Positions 9,472 through 22,000 of a stretch of 64,000 nt of DNA are shown here, one piece after another (position 1 is the first letter of the stretch; each line of letters starts with the position of its first letter). Location: contig CALSFV010000076.1 of the NCBI GenBank assembly GCA_943737045.1, positions 124,001 to 188,000 of the forward strand, written 5' to 3'. Under the pieces are notes generated by a model. It did no database searches. It was given only the letters and a program-made list of their open reading frames with translations, and was not told the DNA's origin. A program made the position numbers and the translations under genes. The DNA comes from Parapristionchus giblindavisi (taxonomy: Eukaryota; Nematoda; Chromadorea; Rhabditida; Diplogasteridae).

Positions 9472-12400
9472 CTACTCCAAAAGTATGGCCTTGACGAACT
9501 GCGCAGTCTCCGTGTGCATCTCCTGCTTGAGTTGGCAAGCGACCTCTCGTAGACGAATAGCATATTCCAGATGGGCGCCTCTGGAAAACATCAATGTTGT
9601 TGCCGCGCACTTTCCATTCGAACTCTCTACAGCTTTGCATATCAAGTTTTGATGATAACGTGCGCGGCACATACTCACTTGATCAAATCCCTGCTCGACA
9701 TAATCAGCGTGAGTGTATCGATGACGATGCCAAGTCCGGCCGCACCATGAGCGATTCCCTTCACTACTGTAGGCGCCAAACGAGACTGAATATCGAAAAA
9801 TTAAAGGAGATCAAAGAAAATTTATTAAATAATTTATTTGTATATTGAAGGATCGTTACACTACAAGCATAAATCGAATAGTTATGTTACACATTTTCAA
9901 AATATACAAATTTTGAAAGAAGTGACAGTGAATTACATTATTTAATTAATTTTGGAACAATTTTACAACCGATAGGGGGGGGGGGTCAGACATCAAAAAC
10001 TCACAGTTTCCAGAATAGCAGCGCGAGCGCCGGCAGCCGAAACGCCAGTGGCCACGGCGGCACTAACACTTGTAGCCATCTCGGTATTACGAGCCAGTGA
10101 TTCCATCGTCGAGCCTTTCTAAAGATCACGGATCATATAAATTTCCAGGAATTATTGCTATAATAAGACAAATACTCTATCCTGTCAGCATATCGTATGC
10201 AGAAGGAATCAAAGCAAAGATTATTGGTCCCATGGGATATCCCCAGCCCATGCATGGTACGCACTGCATACCTCTTTCTTTAGCCACCCCGATGTGGCTT
10301 GGTAAAGAATGTATTCAACAATTTAATTGTTTGAATCCAAATATGCACTGTTAATTTTGTACCCGCATAAATGAACCACGAAGCCAAAACATACATCGCT
10401 TATATGCGACGGAAATCCATCTCCCCTATTCCCCTTTACCAGCAATATCTTTATGAATATGTATTTGGTGGAAAAAATAAATAAATAATAGAGTATCATG
10501 CTATATGAGACGATTCCCCCCTGTTTTTGCTCCCCTCTGCATATATTATGCTGACAGGATAAAGTATTACTCTATCATACCTCCTCCTCCTCATCCTCAA
10601 TATCTTCTCTCATCTCTTCATCATCCACATCACTATCAGTCTCCTTCAATAGTTCATCTAGATGAAGCTGGAATGATGAGTGCAGTTCCTCGTCTCTCTG
10701 TACCAGCCTGAGCACTTCGGCTGCGCGCTTCTGAAACATAACGCGAACTGATTAATTCAGTTTTCGAAAGTAAATTCTAGTTGTCTGATACTCTCCCTTA
10801 GACGGTGTTATGACATCATACTCCAGCTATGAAATTATTTTATTCGTAAATACAATGTATGCTACACGATCATGCAAAGGGTTTGGTCGTAGTCTTGTTT
10901 CATTATGTTTATACATCAAGAAATTGAAGAGAACAACGATGAAGCATAGAAAGCCAAATTAGCCCATTTTACATGGCGAAATGATTGGAATCATACATTC
11001 TCAGTACCCTCGCCGTTTATTTTTATATAGTGGGTCAATTCTCGAAATAGGGTGGGTTGATTCATAATATTCGTTATTTTCGCTTAAAAATCGTCATTTT
11101 TAGCTTAATTTTTTTTATCAAGTGCCTTAAAATGGCCTTATATAGTGGGTCAATCCTCGCACTACGATGGTATGGCAATGTATGATTGGAATGGAAAAAT
11201 GAAAGATCAAATATTAAAGATCAATCTCACCTTGATCACAGCCACCTTGATCAGGCTCGTAGTGATATTGGAAGCGGCAGCCAGACCACCCACGACCAGA
11301 CCTTCAATGAAGTTTTCGTAATAATGCCAACCATATTGGCCCATGTTGTGCTGAATACTAGAGTCGTTTTTATATTTTTGAGGAATTTTGGATTAAAATG
11401 CGGCCAGGCTTGGTACATTGGAACATACTTTTCGACCTATGCCCCTCACAAGAGACATGATCGAACACAGAGTTCTGGAAATGAAAATCGGGGGTCGGAA
11501 GCGGAGCATTTATGCGTTAAAAAAATTAGGGGGGTCGTGTATTGCCGCTAGCGGCAGTGGTGCCCACGTATGAATTGACCACAATATTTATATTTTAGGA
11601 TAAGCCGTACATGATACCTTTGCATACACAATGACCCTCAAAAACTACCGAATACCCCTCTTTATTTTCCCCGTGTGCAGATTTCTTAATTTTAATTCGT
11701 TCATTTTACTTGTTGAAACATCTTTATGATGTATGATAAATAAATACCTCCTATGGCAATGGGAGGAGCGAAGACGAGTCCGCCAATGACCGCGGCGCCA
11801 CCAGCGATACCGACTGAACTGCCGACTACGGTGGATACATCACAGCTACGCTTCAGTTTATCTAACTGAAACCATCTATATAATGTATTAGGTTGTGCCA
11901 TAAGTCTTTTTTTGAATTTGATAGTGCTGTGTTCGCACTTTTGTTTCTCGCTTCGTTTTGAAGTGCATATCACTAACTAGTGCCCACCTCTACATAACCC
12001 ATATCACGTTCGATTCAGACTTCCCTCTAAATATGAGTATGCCTAGCCCGTTTGTCCAAAATAAAAATATAGTTCTGAAGTCCAATTTGTTCCTGGCTCT
12101 CTCTCGCTTGAATTTTGCAAAAATCAATCAACAACTATGTTATGTGTATCCCACAAATGTGCCCTCCAACCATACGCTGGCCAATTGCTTACGTAAATTT
12201 AAAATCAGAAATTATATTATAGAATAAAGGAATGGTCACTTCGGAATTTTGAGTTGCGCAACTCTTCTTAAAGAAGAGCGAACCATTTGATACCACCCGT
12301 TAAATGTTAGCCACACTTGGATCATCCAAGCCCACTATTTCGCTAGAATTAAGGAATCTTGAAAAAGTCAAAAAGTTTAGACGAAACGTGGTCATTTGGC

Positions 12401-14275
12401 GGAAATTTGAATAAAAACGCGGATTGAGACAGCTATCTCTTTTATTTTTCTAAAAAGAACAAGCGCCTGAGTTGACAATCTGGTCGCTTGATTGAAGAGA
12501 TGGATCATTCGCAATAAAAGTGCGCATTATAGCCAATGAATTTGGAAACGAGAGAAACCAGGACCGATCATTGAACCTGAAAAGATCTGGAAATTTAGAT
12601 ACCCTAGGATAAAAGAAGTGTGAAATTGGCCAATGTATTGCATGTGTGTAGTTGAGGTCACTGATATAATCGGGGACCTCAATTGTAAATAAATACAAGA
12701 TTTGAAGCAATAGTTCATATCGCCGCGTCCACAGCGCTGTCAAATGTTTCTTCTTCACGGCTCCGCTCGTACTGTCTAAGTAAAACACACTATACTAAGA
12801 CAGCCAAATTTTTCTGGCGCATAGTACCCGTGCATCCTTACTCTCCGGACCTTACCCTCTCTGGTTGCTACTTTAGTTAAAGCGTCCAACTTACTTTAGT
12901 AAACGAAAAATTTAAGAACAAAGAAGATGTCGAAACGTGGGTGGCCTCACAGTTTACACAATAACCCAGGTCCTTCTATAAGTAGTAAGCCCATTGTGTG
13001 GCTGGAATATAGCAAAGAGTCATCGACCATAACAGCGAATAAATTCCTCCTCAATGTCGTCGTTAAACTGAGATAATTCAATTTGAAGTTGTGCCGCAAA
13101 ATTCAAAAAGACTTATGGCATAACCTAATAGTAATAGCACTACTCACAGAGAAAATTCTCTTACAACATGTTCTGTTGTAAGAAATTGACTGCTTAGAAC
13201 AGAATATTAGAAATTTAATTTCTTACTTTACAAGGGGAATTTTTACATATATTTCTTATAATTAAGAAAATGAAAAGTAAGAAATTAAAATTGAAGTAAA
13301 TTTTCTGTGTGAGTACTACTGTAGCACGATAAATCGATAAATACCAATCGCTTCTGCATAATAATGTATTATTATTATTAAATTTTTTTTATTATCATTA
13401 ATCACTAAAGATGGCGTTGATTGTTACATTTTGATCGTTGATATGAGATTAGTCTCCTTCCCTTTACAAATGGGAAATTTCTGATTATATAAATTTCACA
13501 ATCATTCCCTTTCGAAATCGCCCAATAACAAAATTCTATTCAGCATGTGACATACGAGATGCTCAGAAAAGACAAAAGTGAACACATCTCCACAGTAATC
13601 CAACCATATCCGACATTTCCAGATAATCTCAAGTTGATCTCTACAGTATCCTCTACCGTACTTGACCCTACAGTACCCACCTCATCAGCGATCGATCGTA
13701 TCCTCTTGATGACGTCATCTCGATGTTCCGACCATACAGTCAGTCGATCGTGAGCACGCTCCGCCGCCGGTGCCTCGGGCTGAAATTTCAACCATCAATT
13801 TATTTATATTATCCATCAGTCAACAAATCAATAAATAATAAAGGCATACGTCGAAAAGTACGTTACAAACTACGAAGCCTGACCGTATTTTGAGCATAAA
13901 ATTCCCGAAAAATCAAACAACCTGTCCGCATTTTGAAAATGTGTAACCTCACTATTCGACCTATGTCCATCAGCCAACACATCAATAATAAAGGAAAATT
14001 ATATTACATTCTTCTATTATTTTATTGTTATATTATATTATTATTACTATTCATTTAACTGCCATTTTGCCAATCTCGCCTCACTCTCTATCCTAATTCT
14101 CTCTTTAGCTTTTCGCCACTACAACAGTCGATTCGACGTTTCACAATCGACGTTAAAGAAACAGCAAGTGGCGAGAGTGATCAATGTGTGTTAAATGTCA
14201 AAGACTCACTGTAAGTCCCGACTTCTCATCAAACAGTGGCAAGTCCTTGGACCTACGGAGCGTCTCCTGAGCCAT
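9472..14275 (-). CDS. Apolipoprotein L-like protein
   Basis: Eight exons read from the right: 14210-14275, 13681-13779, 11748-11865, 11231-11301, 10581-10730, 10005-10118, 9679-9785, 9472-9580; 277 residues, phases consistent. The core fits the ApoL family: LDKLKRSCDVSTVVGSSVGI (from about residue 56), a glycine/alanine-rich hydrophobic stretch GGAAVIGGLVFAPPIAIGGL followed by LAAASNITTSLIK, an acidic region with DVDDEEMREDIEDEEEEE, another small-residue helix ATSVSAAVATGVSAAGARAA, and the family-like end with an amphipathic LREVACQLKQEMHTETAQF. ApoL proteins are lipid- or membrane-associated in vertebrates; the role in nematodes is unknown. The acceptor of exon 4 (ATTGAAG) lacks a pyrimidine tract, so that join is the weakest. 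The second intron holds a mariner relic and other repeats. An acceptor-like GATTCAG sits two bases before the ATG, compatible with trans-splicing. Confidence 0.85.
10395..10490 (+). repeat. Repeat fragment with AAATA-type tail
   Basis: Shares TATGCGACGGAAATCCATCT and a tail of GGTGGAAAAAATAAATAAAT with the fuller copy at 27195-27340. See also 45660-45780 and 3045-3160 in reverse. SINE-like by its tail; no polymerase III boxes were recognised. Confidence 0.6.
10985..11185. repeat. Inverted-repeat element, ATCATACATT ends
   Basis: Left end AATCATACATTCTCAGTACC and right end GGTATGGCAATGTATGATT are near inverse; TATAGTGGGTCAAT occurs twice inside. A partial copy is at 53230-53365 with the same TATATAGTGGGTCAATCC and ending in GGTATGGCAATGTATGATTT. 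Confidence 0.75.
11345..11575. repeat. Two partial repeat copies side by side
   Basis: 11345-11445 carries the TTAAAATGCGGCCAGG and TTTTCGACCTATG words of the CATAGGTCGAA family. 11480-11575 carries AAATGAAAATCG, TTGCCGCTAGCGGCAGTGG and CCCACGTATGAA, the words of the family at 44157-44332. Both are incomplete. Confidence 0.65.
11888..13128 (+). mobile_element. Dead mariner-type transposon in an ApoL intron
   Basis: Ends TTAGGTTGTGCCATAAGTC and GACTTATGGCATAACCTAA are inverted repeats of about 32 bp flanked by TA, as in mariner elements. About 1.24 kb. Near 12835-12890 the plus strand reads PYSPDLTLSGCYF, matching the YSPDLAPSDYH block that lies by the last catalytic aspartate of mariner transposases. 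No frame of useful length remains. It lies in opposite orientation to the host gene. Its ends differ from those of the mariner at 55179-56717, so it is a separate lineage. Confidence 0.85.
13143..13320. repeat. Inverted-repeat element
   Basis: AGCACTACTCACAGAGAAAATT returns as AAATTTTCTGTGTGAGTACT. It is AT-rich, about 175 bp, with no coding capacity, and lies directly beside the mariner relic. Confidence 0.7.
13844..13965. repeat. CATAGGTCGAA-family element, internally deleted
   Basis: Starts CATACGTCGAAAAGTACG and ends ACTATTCGACCTATG, with TTTTGAGCATAAAATTCCCG inside. About 120 bp against about 200 bp for the full copies at 19852-20045, 45450-45652 and 54832-55045. Confidence 0.75.
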
Positions 14276-14286
14276 GGCTGAATCAC

Positions 14287-14620
14287 AGAGATCAAATATT
14301 CAATAATTCAAATTTGTTAAATTATTATTAAGATAGTCTAATAGTTTTGTAAAAGCCTAGATAAACGTGATCGGTGTTTCGGCCCTTGGTCTAGACACCG
14401 ACCACTCCCCTGGGGGTGGGCCTCGTCAGTAGACAAGCCCCAGGAGAACAATTATTTGAGTAATGTTTAAAAAAGGAAATAACGCGCAAGTATCCTAGAA
14501 CAACACGCAAAGATCCTATGAGAGAGATCAGAGAGGGAAAGAAAACCAAGTGGTAACTCATAAATAAAGATAATGAGACATTAGAGAATGGTTGAGTGAT
14601 AAAAAAGATCAAACTTCAAG
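14287..14620 (-). mobile_element. Solo 3' end of the Penelope-like element
   Basis: Nearly identical to 34905-35235, the region after the reverse transcriptase in the larger element: shared words include GATCGGTGTTTCGGCCCTTG and TGGGGGTGGGCCTCGTCAGT. No RT sequence is present here. The element end reaches within about 12 bases of the ApoL start codon. On the minus strand it contains CTGACGAG, GGTGTC and CCGAAACACC boxes (see findings). Confidence 0.75.
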
Positions 14621-16062
14621 GACAAGAGCTACATCCTACAGGTTCTATCGCTACAGAGTAGGTATAGAAAGATCAGAAGGACTTTGTTCGATATTTTGTT
14701 TGGGCCAAGAGAATGATAGATAGACAACTCTTTATCAGAAAAAAATCAATATTCTGCCGTATAATCAATATCTGCATTGATAACACACAATCAGGACAAA
14801 TACGAAAAACATATATATATCTACTATTCTCCCATCTATATCTCTTTCATAAGAATAAGAAGACAAACAATCATGATAAGACGGAATATATTGATTGATT
14901 GATTGATAGCTTGATATACTTACTGTATATATTGATACCATTTTTTGAAATAAAATTTAGCAGAGAAAGAAGTGAAATACTCTCGAAAAGGTAAGGGGGA
15001 AATAATAGGAAAAGAAGGGTGCAATGAAAGAGTTCCACTCTAGTTGAATCACAGACTGACTTTATCTCTTCACTCTCTCATATCTATCAGCCGATTATAA
15101 ACAAAGGGAAATGTGAACAAGCGTGTGAATTCAATGAATCGAGTCGGGAAATGATGTTTGATGAGTAATAAGAAATATTTCTAGAAAAAAATCCATATTG
15201 ATTAAATTGCATATGAAACAAGGATACTGATAAAGTCTCTATATAAAATGGGCGATAATTTAATCGATAAAAACGAGTTTGTATAGTACGTGACAATCAT
15301 CGGAGACATGTGCAGACGGGTCAGACGGCGGGTTACTGAAAAGAAACGAGATCAATATTTCAAAGGTCCAAATAATAAGAATCCCAAAGCCACAACGAAA
15401 AAGAAGCTTCAAGAAATATATGAAGACTACTCCATGCGTATCTATGTTCATATAAAAACTACAGCTAAAAACAGAACGAAATATTCCCAAGCCCCGCTTT
15501 AAAGAATGAAAAAAAAAAACAATGAACAGAAAGGGACTGTCACAAATTGTATAGGAAATGGTTTGTGCGGGAAATCCCAGAAGTACTGCAGAATAGAGGC
15601 TACCGACGGGGGTTACGGTAACCGATCAATCAATCCAAGCATACAAAAAAGGAACACAAACTCTATGATACCGTAGAAGTAGTAAAAGGGCTATATGAAA
15701 ATTATAAAGCCAGATAGTTCAAACAACCAATAAAAGCCAATAAAAATACCAATAATAATATCTTGTTTTCCCCCCTTCACACAGAAAAAAAGTTTATCAG
15801 ACCTGTGAAGCGTTACATTTAACACTTCACAGATTTTTGTGCTATGGGTTACACATTTTCTCTGTGTTCCGTTCGTAATTTCCAGAAGAGACCGAAACCC
15901 AATAAAAGAACATAGAAAAGTGGATAGAAGAACATAACCAAACATATACACGAACATACACACACAAGCTACCCATACAGTATACGCCGTAACACAAGAT
16001 TACGATAACCTTACGTGGAATATTCATAATATCGATCGATATCGATTGATTCATATTCATAT
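14621..16062. other. Intergenic region between ApoL-like and ArfGAP genes
   Basis: Both neighbours are on the minus strand. Short open frames on both strands lack family resemblance and have no splice partners. The region is AT-rich with runs such as TTGATTGATTGATTGAT near 14890. No conserved element recognised. Confidence 0.5.
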
Positions 16063-19000
16063 TCACGATTTGGCCGGAGCCCTCTGTAACAGCTAGTCAT
16101 TAGACATCATCATCCACTCTCAATCAATGCACTCAGGGAAAGGCGAGATAGTTACGGATTTTTTTCGCGCCAAAACTCAAATTTAAAAGTCAGGCGCGCC
16201 TGAAAATCAATAATCGATACTCGCTACCGTACCGAGAGGTAGCCGGAGAGGGAGGAGAATCGCTCCGAGACCTTGGCCATGCCTGCGCGCATCGAGTCCT
16301 TGATGTCAGCCATATCGGGCATCTGATAAGAGAAAATCAATAACTAAAATAAATCAATCGATATCCATCTGAAAGTACCGTAATACCCCCTTCAAACGTA
16401 GATTAGGTCTCAAGGGGAATTGTTGTACCTACCTGACTAGGCTGAGGTTGATTGCCAGTTCCCCATAAATCAGCAGATCCGAGTGACTTCACTCCGTCAA
16501 ACTTGGCCAGAGCAGACTTGGTCTCGTACTGAATGAACAATAAAAAATAGAAGAATAAATAATAATAAAATAAATGAATGAATGAAAGCGTCCGAGCATA
16601 TTAAAATCCATTCAACGATCTCATTTACATTAATCATATTTAGAAATCTATCCTAGCATCAGTTTCAAATATGACCATCGGAAGTATACTGTAACTATAA
16701 GTCAAAAATCAATCAATAACACAGTAACCCACATCCATCTCCTGGGTGCGGAACATCATATCACTGGAGATGGCCTTGGCATTGCCAAACTTCTTCTGTA
16801 CGTCCACGTCAGCCGGTGTAGTATCGGCCACGGGCGCGCCTCCAAACATACCACGAGATGCGGGTGGGGCACGTGGCTTGCTGAAGAGGGAGAAAGCGTA
16901 AGAACGGATCATAAATGTGCTTATTTTGGAATAATTTTAGAAAAATACATGAGCATAACATTTATGGAAGATATTTACCCAAAATACTACACAAGTAACA
17001 ACTGAATAAAATATTCTAAGAGTCACATAGCAACAGCGAAACACAAACCTCGCAAGTGAGGAGCCATTGCCTCCATTGCCGTTCTTGGTCGTCGACTTGG
17101 TAGTGCTCCATGAATCGAAGAACTCGTCATCGTTGGTCGACGCTGACGTCGTCTTAGTGTCGTCTGACGCAGATGAGGCGTCGTGTCTGCACAATCAGCA
17201 ATATCATAGCCATAGATTTTCAAACCCTCATAATCAGAGGACAACATTAAAGCGAAAAATAACAATTTTTCTAAATCAACCCACCATATTTCGAAAATTG
17301 ACCACTATTTAAAAAAAATCATGTGAGGACGCCGAAAATGTACGATTCTTGATTCCCAGAAATAAATAAAAATATAACCGAAGCGTTTAGTTGTCACAAA
17401 ATGAAAATCATCACTGTTATCCAATATTCTTGAAACGAATTGAATTGATTCGTCGCATTATCGTACAACTACCGTAATCCAACAGTAATCGAAGATGCTA
17501 CCGTACCTATCATCAAGTGTATCCCAATCATCCTCAGTAATCTTCCTCGATGGAGCCGATCCACGACTGGGAGCCAGATCTGTCTGCTTGATCGTTCTAA
17601 ATGATAATATTATAATTTAATTAGAAAATAAGGGAAAAAAACGAGTTTGTAAACGTTTGTAAATACAAAAATAGGAATCTGAAGTTTTATTAAATAAATT
17701 AAATGACCCAGTTAATTAGCGAAACTGTGTAACACAAAGCCACCAGGAGATTCTCCCTAGAGGTATAACAGCATACTAAAAAAAATCCCGTGAGGGCGCC
17801 GAAAATGTATGATTGTCGGTACATTACCTATTCCTATCCCTGGTAAATGAACTCTTCCGATCAATAAATAATCCCAATTCCCTCAAACCAGGGATTTATC
17901 CTTCTATTCCACTACATTCATCCATTCTTATCCTTCCCCGTACAATATAGATTGTTGAGATATTAATCGACAAACAATGAACCGTACCTCACTCCTCCAG
18001 ACACCGAATGGATAGCACGTGGTCGTCCTCCCAATCCCCCCATGCCCAATCTCTCCACTGCAGCCGCCTTCGCCGTGTCATTGCCGCACTTGGCCTGACA
18101 ATTTATTCATTTATTTATCCATCAGTTAAAGCAGTTCACAGTGAACAATTCAATTTACTTAAATTTAATTTAATTGTAAATGTATCGTAGAGATAAATAT
18201 ATGAATTAGCGTAGATGAACAGGAAAAGGAAACGTTGAGTTGTGGAAGTGTTTCTCAATCTCAAAAATAACTATCGATCAGCAAAAAAATGTGGAGAAAA
18301 CTTCGACGTTTAACTAATCTCATCTATACATCCAAAAGATTAACGATACGGGTTGTTCAATAGTGAAAAATAAGAGAAAAAAATGGTGATAATGTTTGAA
18401 CTGGATTCTGCAAATAAATTTTATTATAAACAAGAAAAACCTCAATCTTCTTCTTCTCCTTCTCAATGTTCTGCATGGCGAGGCGCGACGAGAGTGCGGT
18501 CACCTGAATAACGCATTTAATATAATTGTAAAATATATTTAATTATTTATTTATTTAAATATTTCCACCTCCTCGCTCGCTGGCACTCCCTTCTCGACTG
18601 CCTCCTGATACGCGAGAGCAGCAGCTGCCTCCTTAAGCATACATCATGATCAATCAATATTCAGCCCAAATCAATCAATATTTTTTGTAGATCAATATCC
18701 AATCAATAATCACCTCAGCCACAGCCTTCTCGTGTTGACTCGCCTTCGCATCGAGCTCATCAAAGTTCATCGTGATCTTCTGTGCGCCCAGACCAGTCTT
18801 CTTCGCTCCGAGCTCAAATTAAATAATATTTTTAATTTTGCTGTTAATAACATTTTAGACCGAACTTTTCAGCACAATCTCGAGGCTTTTTACAGGAGGG
18901 GGGGGGGATTCCAACAAATTTTCGAAAATCCATAATCTTACAGGGTGTTGCAGTAGACGACCATGTCTGATCGCTTTTATTCTACCACACACTATCATAA

Positions 19001-22000
19001 CAACACAAATCTCACTATTCTCACTACATCTCTATCATATAACGAATCATGATTTACATGGTCCACAGATGCAATAAAAATAACACTCGCCCCCCCCCCC
19101 ATACATCGGTGCCGACATGGGGGTGCCCATAGTAAAAATATTGCTTTTCGAAAATAGTATGGAACGCACCCCATAAAAATGACTTTTTAAACAATTTTCT
19201 GCGCGAATTCCGAGGGTAGAATCCCGCCCATATATGATCGCTACCTAAAACCCCTTGATTCGCCGTGTCACTATGCCCATAACATCTTTATCATCTAACG
19301 AATAGTGCTTTGTTGAATGTGTCGTCTAAAAATACTACTCACTCCAGTCTTCTTCACTGGCTTCTTCAGAATGATCGATGGGACGGGGGCCGCGTCCACC
19401 GGGGCGTCACGAAGGATCGCGTCTACTGATGGACCTGCGTGGAAAAAATCAATTATTGATTTTTTTTTGATTTTCAAATAAATTATTGATTTTTGCTTGT
19501 TAATTCTACAATGGAGAATCAAATCTAATCTTAATTACCCTCACAATATGTAAGCGATTCTCCAGCACTATTAAAGCTTTAAAAAAACATAATTGATTTA
19601 GTAAATATTGTTATTCATATCTATTTACCATGAGTGTTTCCATCATCCGTGTGTTCTCCAAAGTACGAGTCGGATCGGAGTGAGGCGGAAGAACTGTGCT
19701 GCGCCTGCTGCACGAATGCCTTCTCGAAGAAGTCCTGCAACCAATTTAACGTAATCTAATACCGCATTCATCCGAAATATTAGCTGATACACATAGCACT
19801 GATAAAGCGATTGACTTTCATCAACCTATTCTGATTACATACATAGGTCGAATAGCTAGGTTTTCGGATTTCAAAATGCGGTCAGGTTTTTCGATTTTTG
19901 GCAAATTTGGCTTAAAATGCGGTCAGGTTTTTCGATTTTAATGAAAATTTTGGCTCAAATGTGCTCAGTTTTTTCGTTTTTTTGTGAAAATGTTGCTCAA
20001 AATGCGGTCAGACATGGTGCTTTGTAACATGCTTTTCGACCTATGATTACATATCTCTTCTATCACTCATTTGTCATGTTGGAAATTAACAATAATAATA
20101 AGAATTATTCAGATGAGATAACCATTGTTATATTGTCGCTTAGAAAATAAAAGGTTTGTCATCACAACATAACTACCGTAACCGAATCAGTTCACGATAC
20201 TTCCTTCTACCGTACTCACATCCTTCTCTTCCTTTGTCTCGGCTCCTCCATGACCGAGATCAATCATGGCGACATTGCCGTGCTGACGCTGGCACTGAGC
20301 AGACAACTGGGAGATCTTGTCCTGCAATATCAATCAATATTCAATCGATATACAATATCGAATAAATTCTTACCCATAATTCATGTCACTTTAATTTATT
20401 TTATTGGTAAACTATACGTTTCTTATCTCTTGGTAAATAAATAATCATTATTATATTTTAAGCTTGCTGTGATAAATCTAATCTAATCACAACATCGCAA
20501 TATACTGAAGTTTCAGTGACACTCAAATCTCCTATTATTGTTGATTTCAACAATATACCTTGTACAACGTAGCAGCTCGACTCTTGTACTTCACTTGGGC
20601 GTCGTTCGAGTTGCAGCCGTGTTGCTTGAAGAATTGAGTCTGCAAGTTTGACAATTATAAGAATGATAATGTTTCAAGAAGCTTTATTTTGATCGATCGA
20701 TTAACGTAGTATTCTTATAATAGAACTCGCGTACATTGATCGATCAATAAGGCAAAATTAAATTGCTAATAGTAATACATGTACGAGTATAGGTTCGCAC
20801 ACACTTTAAATGTATTCTTTTAACTCAAGTTAATAATGGCAAGCTAATAATGTGTAAAACAATAAATGGATAAATAATTCTTTTATTCTTATTATATATT
20901 CTCATATTATATTATTCTTATTATTTATTATTTTATTAAATACTGACCGCATTAGCATTTCCTCCGACTTGCATTGCTCTCAACTGCAGCCATGTCCAGT
21001 TCGTATCAAGATTCGTGGAACGAACGAAAGTCAGATGCACACCTAAGAATTAATTTAACTATTTTTTAATAACAATTATATTTGCAGTACGATAACATTA
21101 TATGTACACAAAACTAACAATATCGATCATTCAAGGAAAGGAAGATAATACAGCATGAGAAGAATTGACTATATCAACTATATTATTATATTCTAATCAA
21201 TAATCTATTAGATGAAGGAATGTAAAGGTCGCTATGATATTCTGAGAAATGGTTAACTACCGTAATCAAGGATTGGTTTTGGATGGAACATGATCAATCG
21301 ATATTATATCTGCAATTAGTACAACTTTCGTTGTGGGTAAAATAGCAAAGTGAACTAATAAGTACATGAGGTGATCGAAAAAGCGATCGATTAATCGGTA
21401 TCGGGACCGTATCACTTATCCTTCTTATTCTCCTCAGGAGCCACTGGTTTCTCTTTGGCAAGTTTCTCTTTCTCAGCTTCAACCTCTTCACGGTAAGCGA
21501 CATAACAGAAACCAGCCATGATCATAAAAACGGTACCGATACCGACAAGTCCAGCATCAAGAGTAGCCTCTGACGAGTTCAACTCGAAATAATCTATGAA
21601 GATATATTGATAGGAGAGGAGATACATTGATCCAAGTGGAGCAACGAACATGAGAATAGAGAAGATGATGAGATTACCAATGGCTGTACGAGCTACTTCC
21701 GGTGTATAATATGCCTCCTGATGGGCGGGAATGGGATGGGTACGAGGATCCGGATCGACGGGATTATCGATTAGCGGATTGCCGAGTAGTTTAGGGATTC
21801 GGAGGAAAAACAACTCGCAAACGTGAAAAGTAAACTATGGTTACGCTGACTGATCTTTCATTTGCATGAGGGTATAGTTTCGGATAGGCAGACAGCAGCT
21901 ACTTGCAAACGAAACAAAATATCGTATATCTCATATATCGGTAACTAGTTCTCTCGTATATTCTCACCTAGATTACGATGAGTGGCGGAGCAATCGATAC

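Noticed and set aside
15290..15502. 70-codon basic plus-strand frame
   Set aside because: No splice partners, overlaps an equally open antisense frame, no family resemblance.
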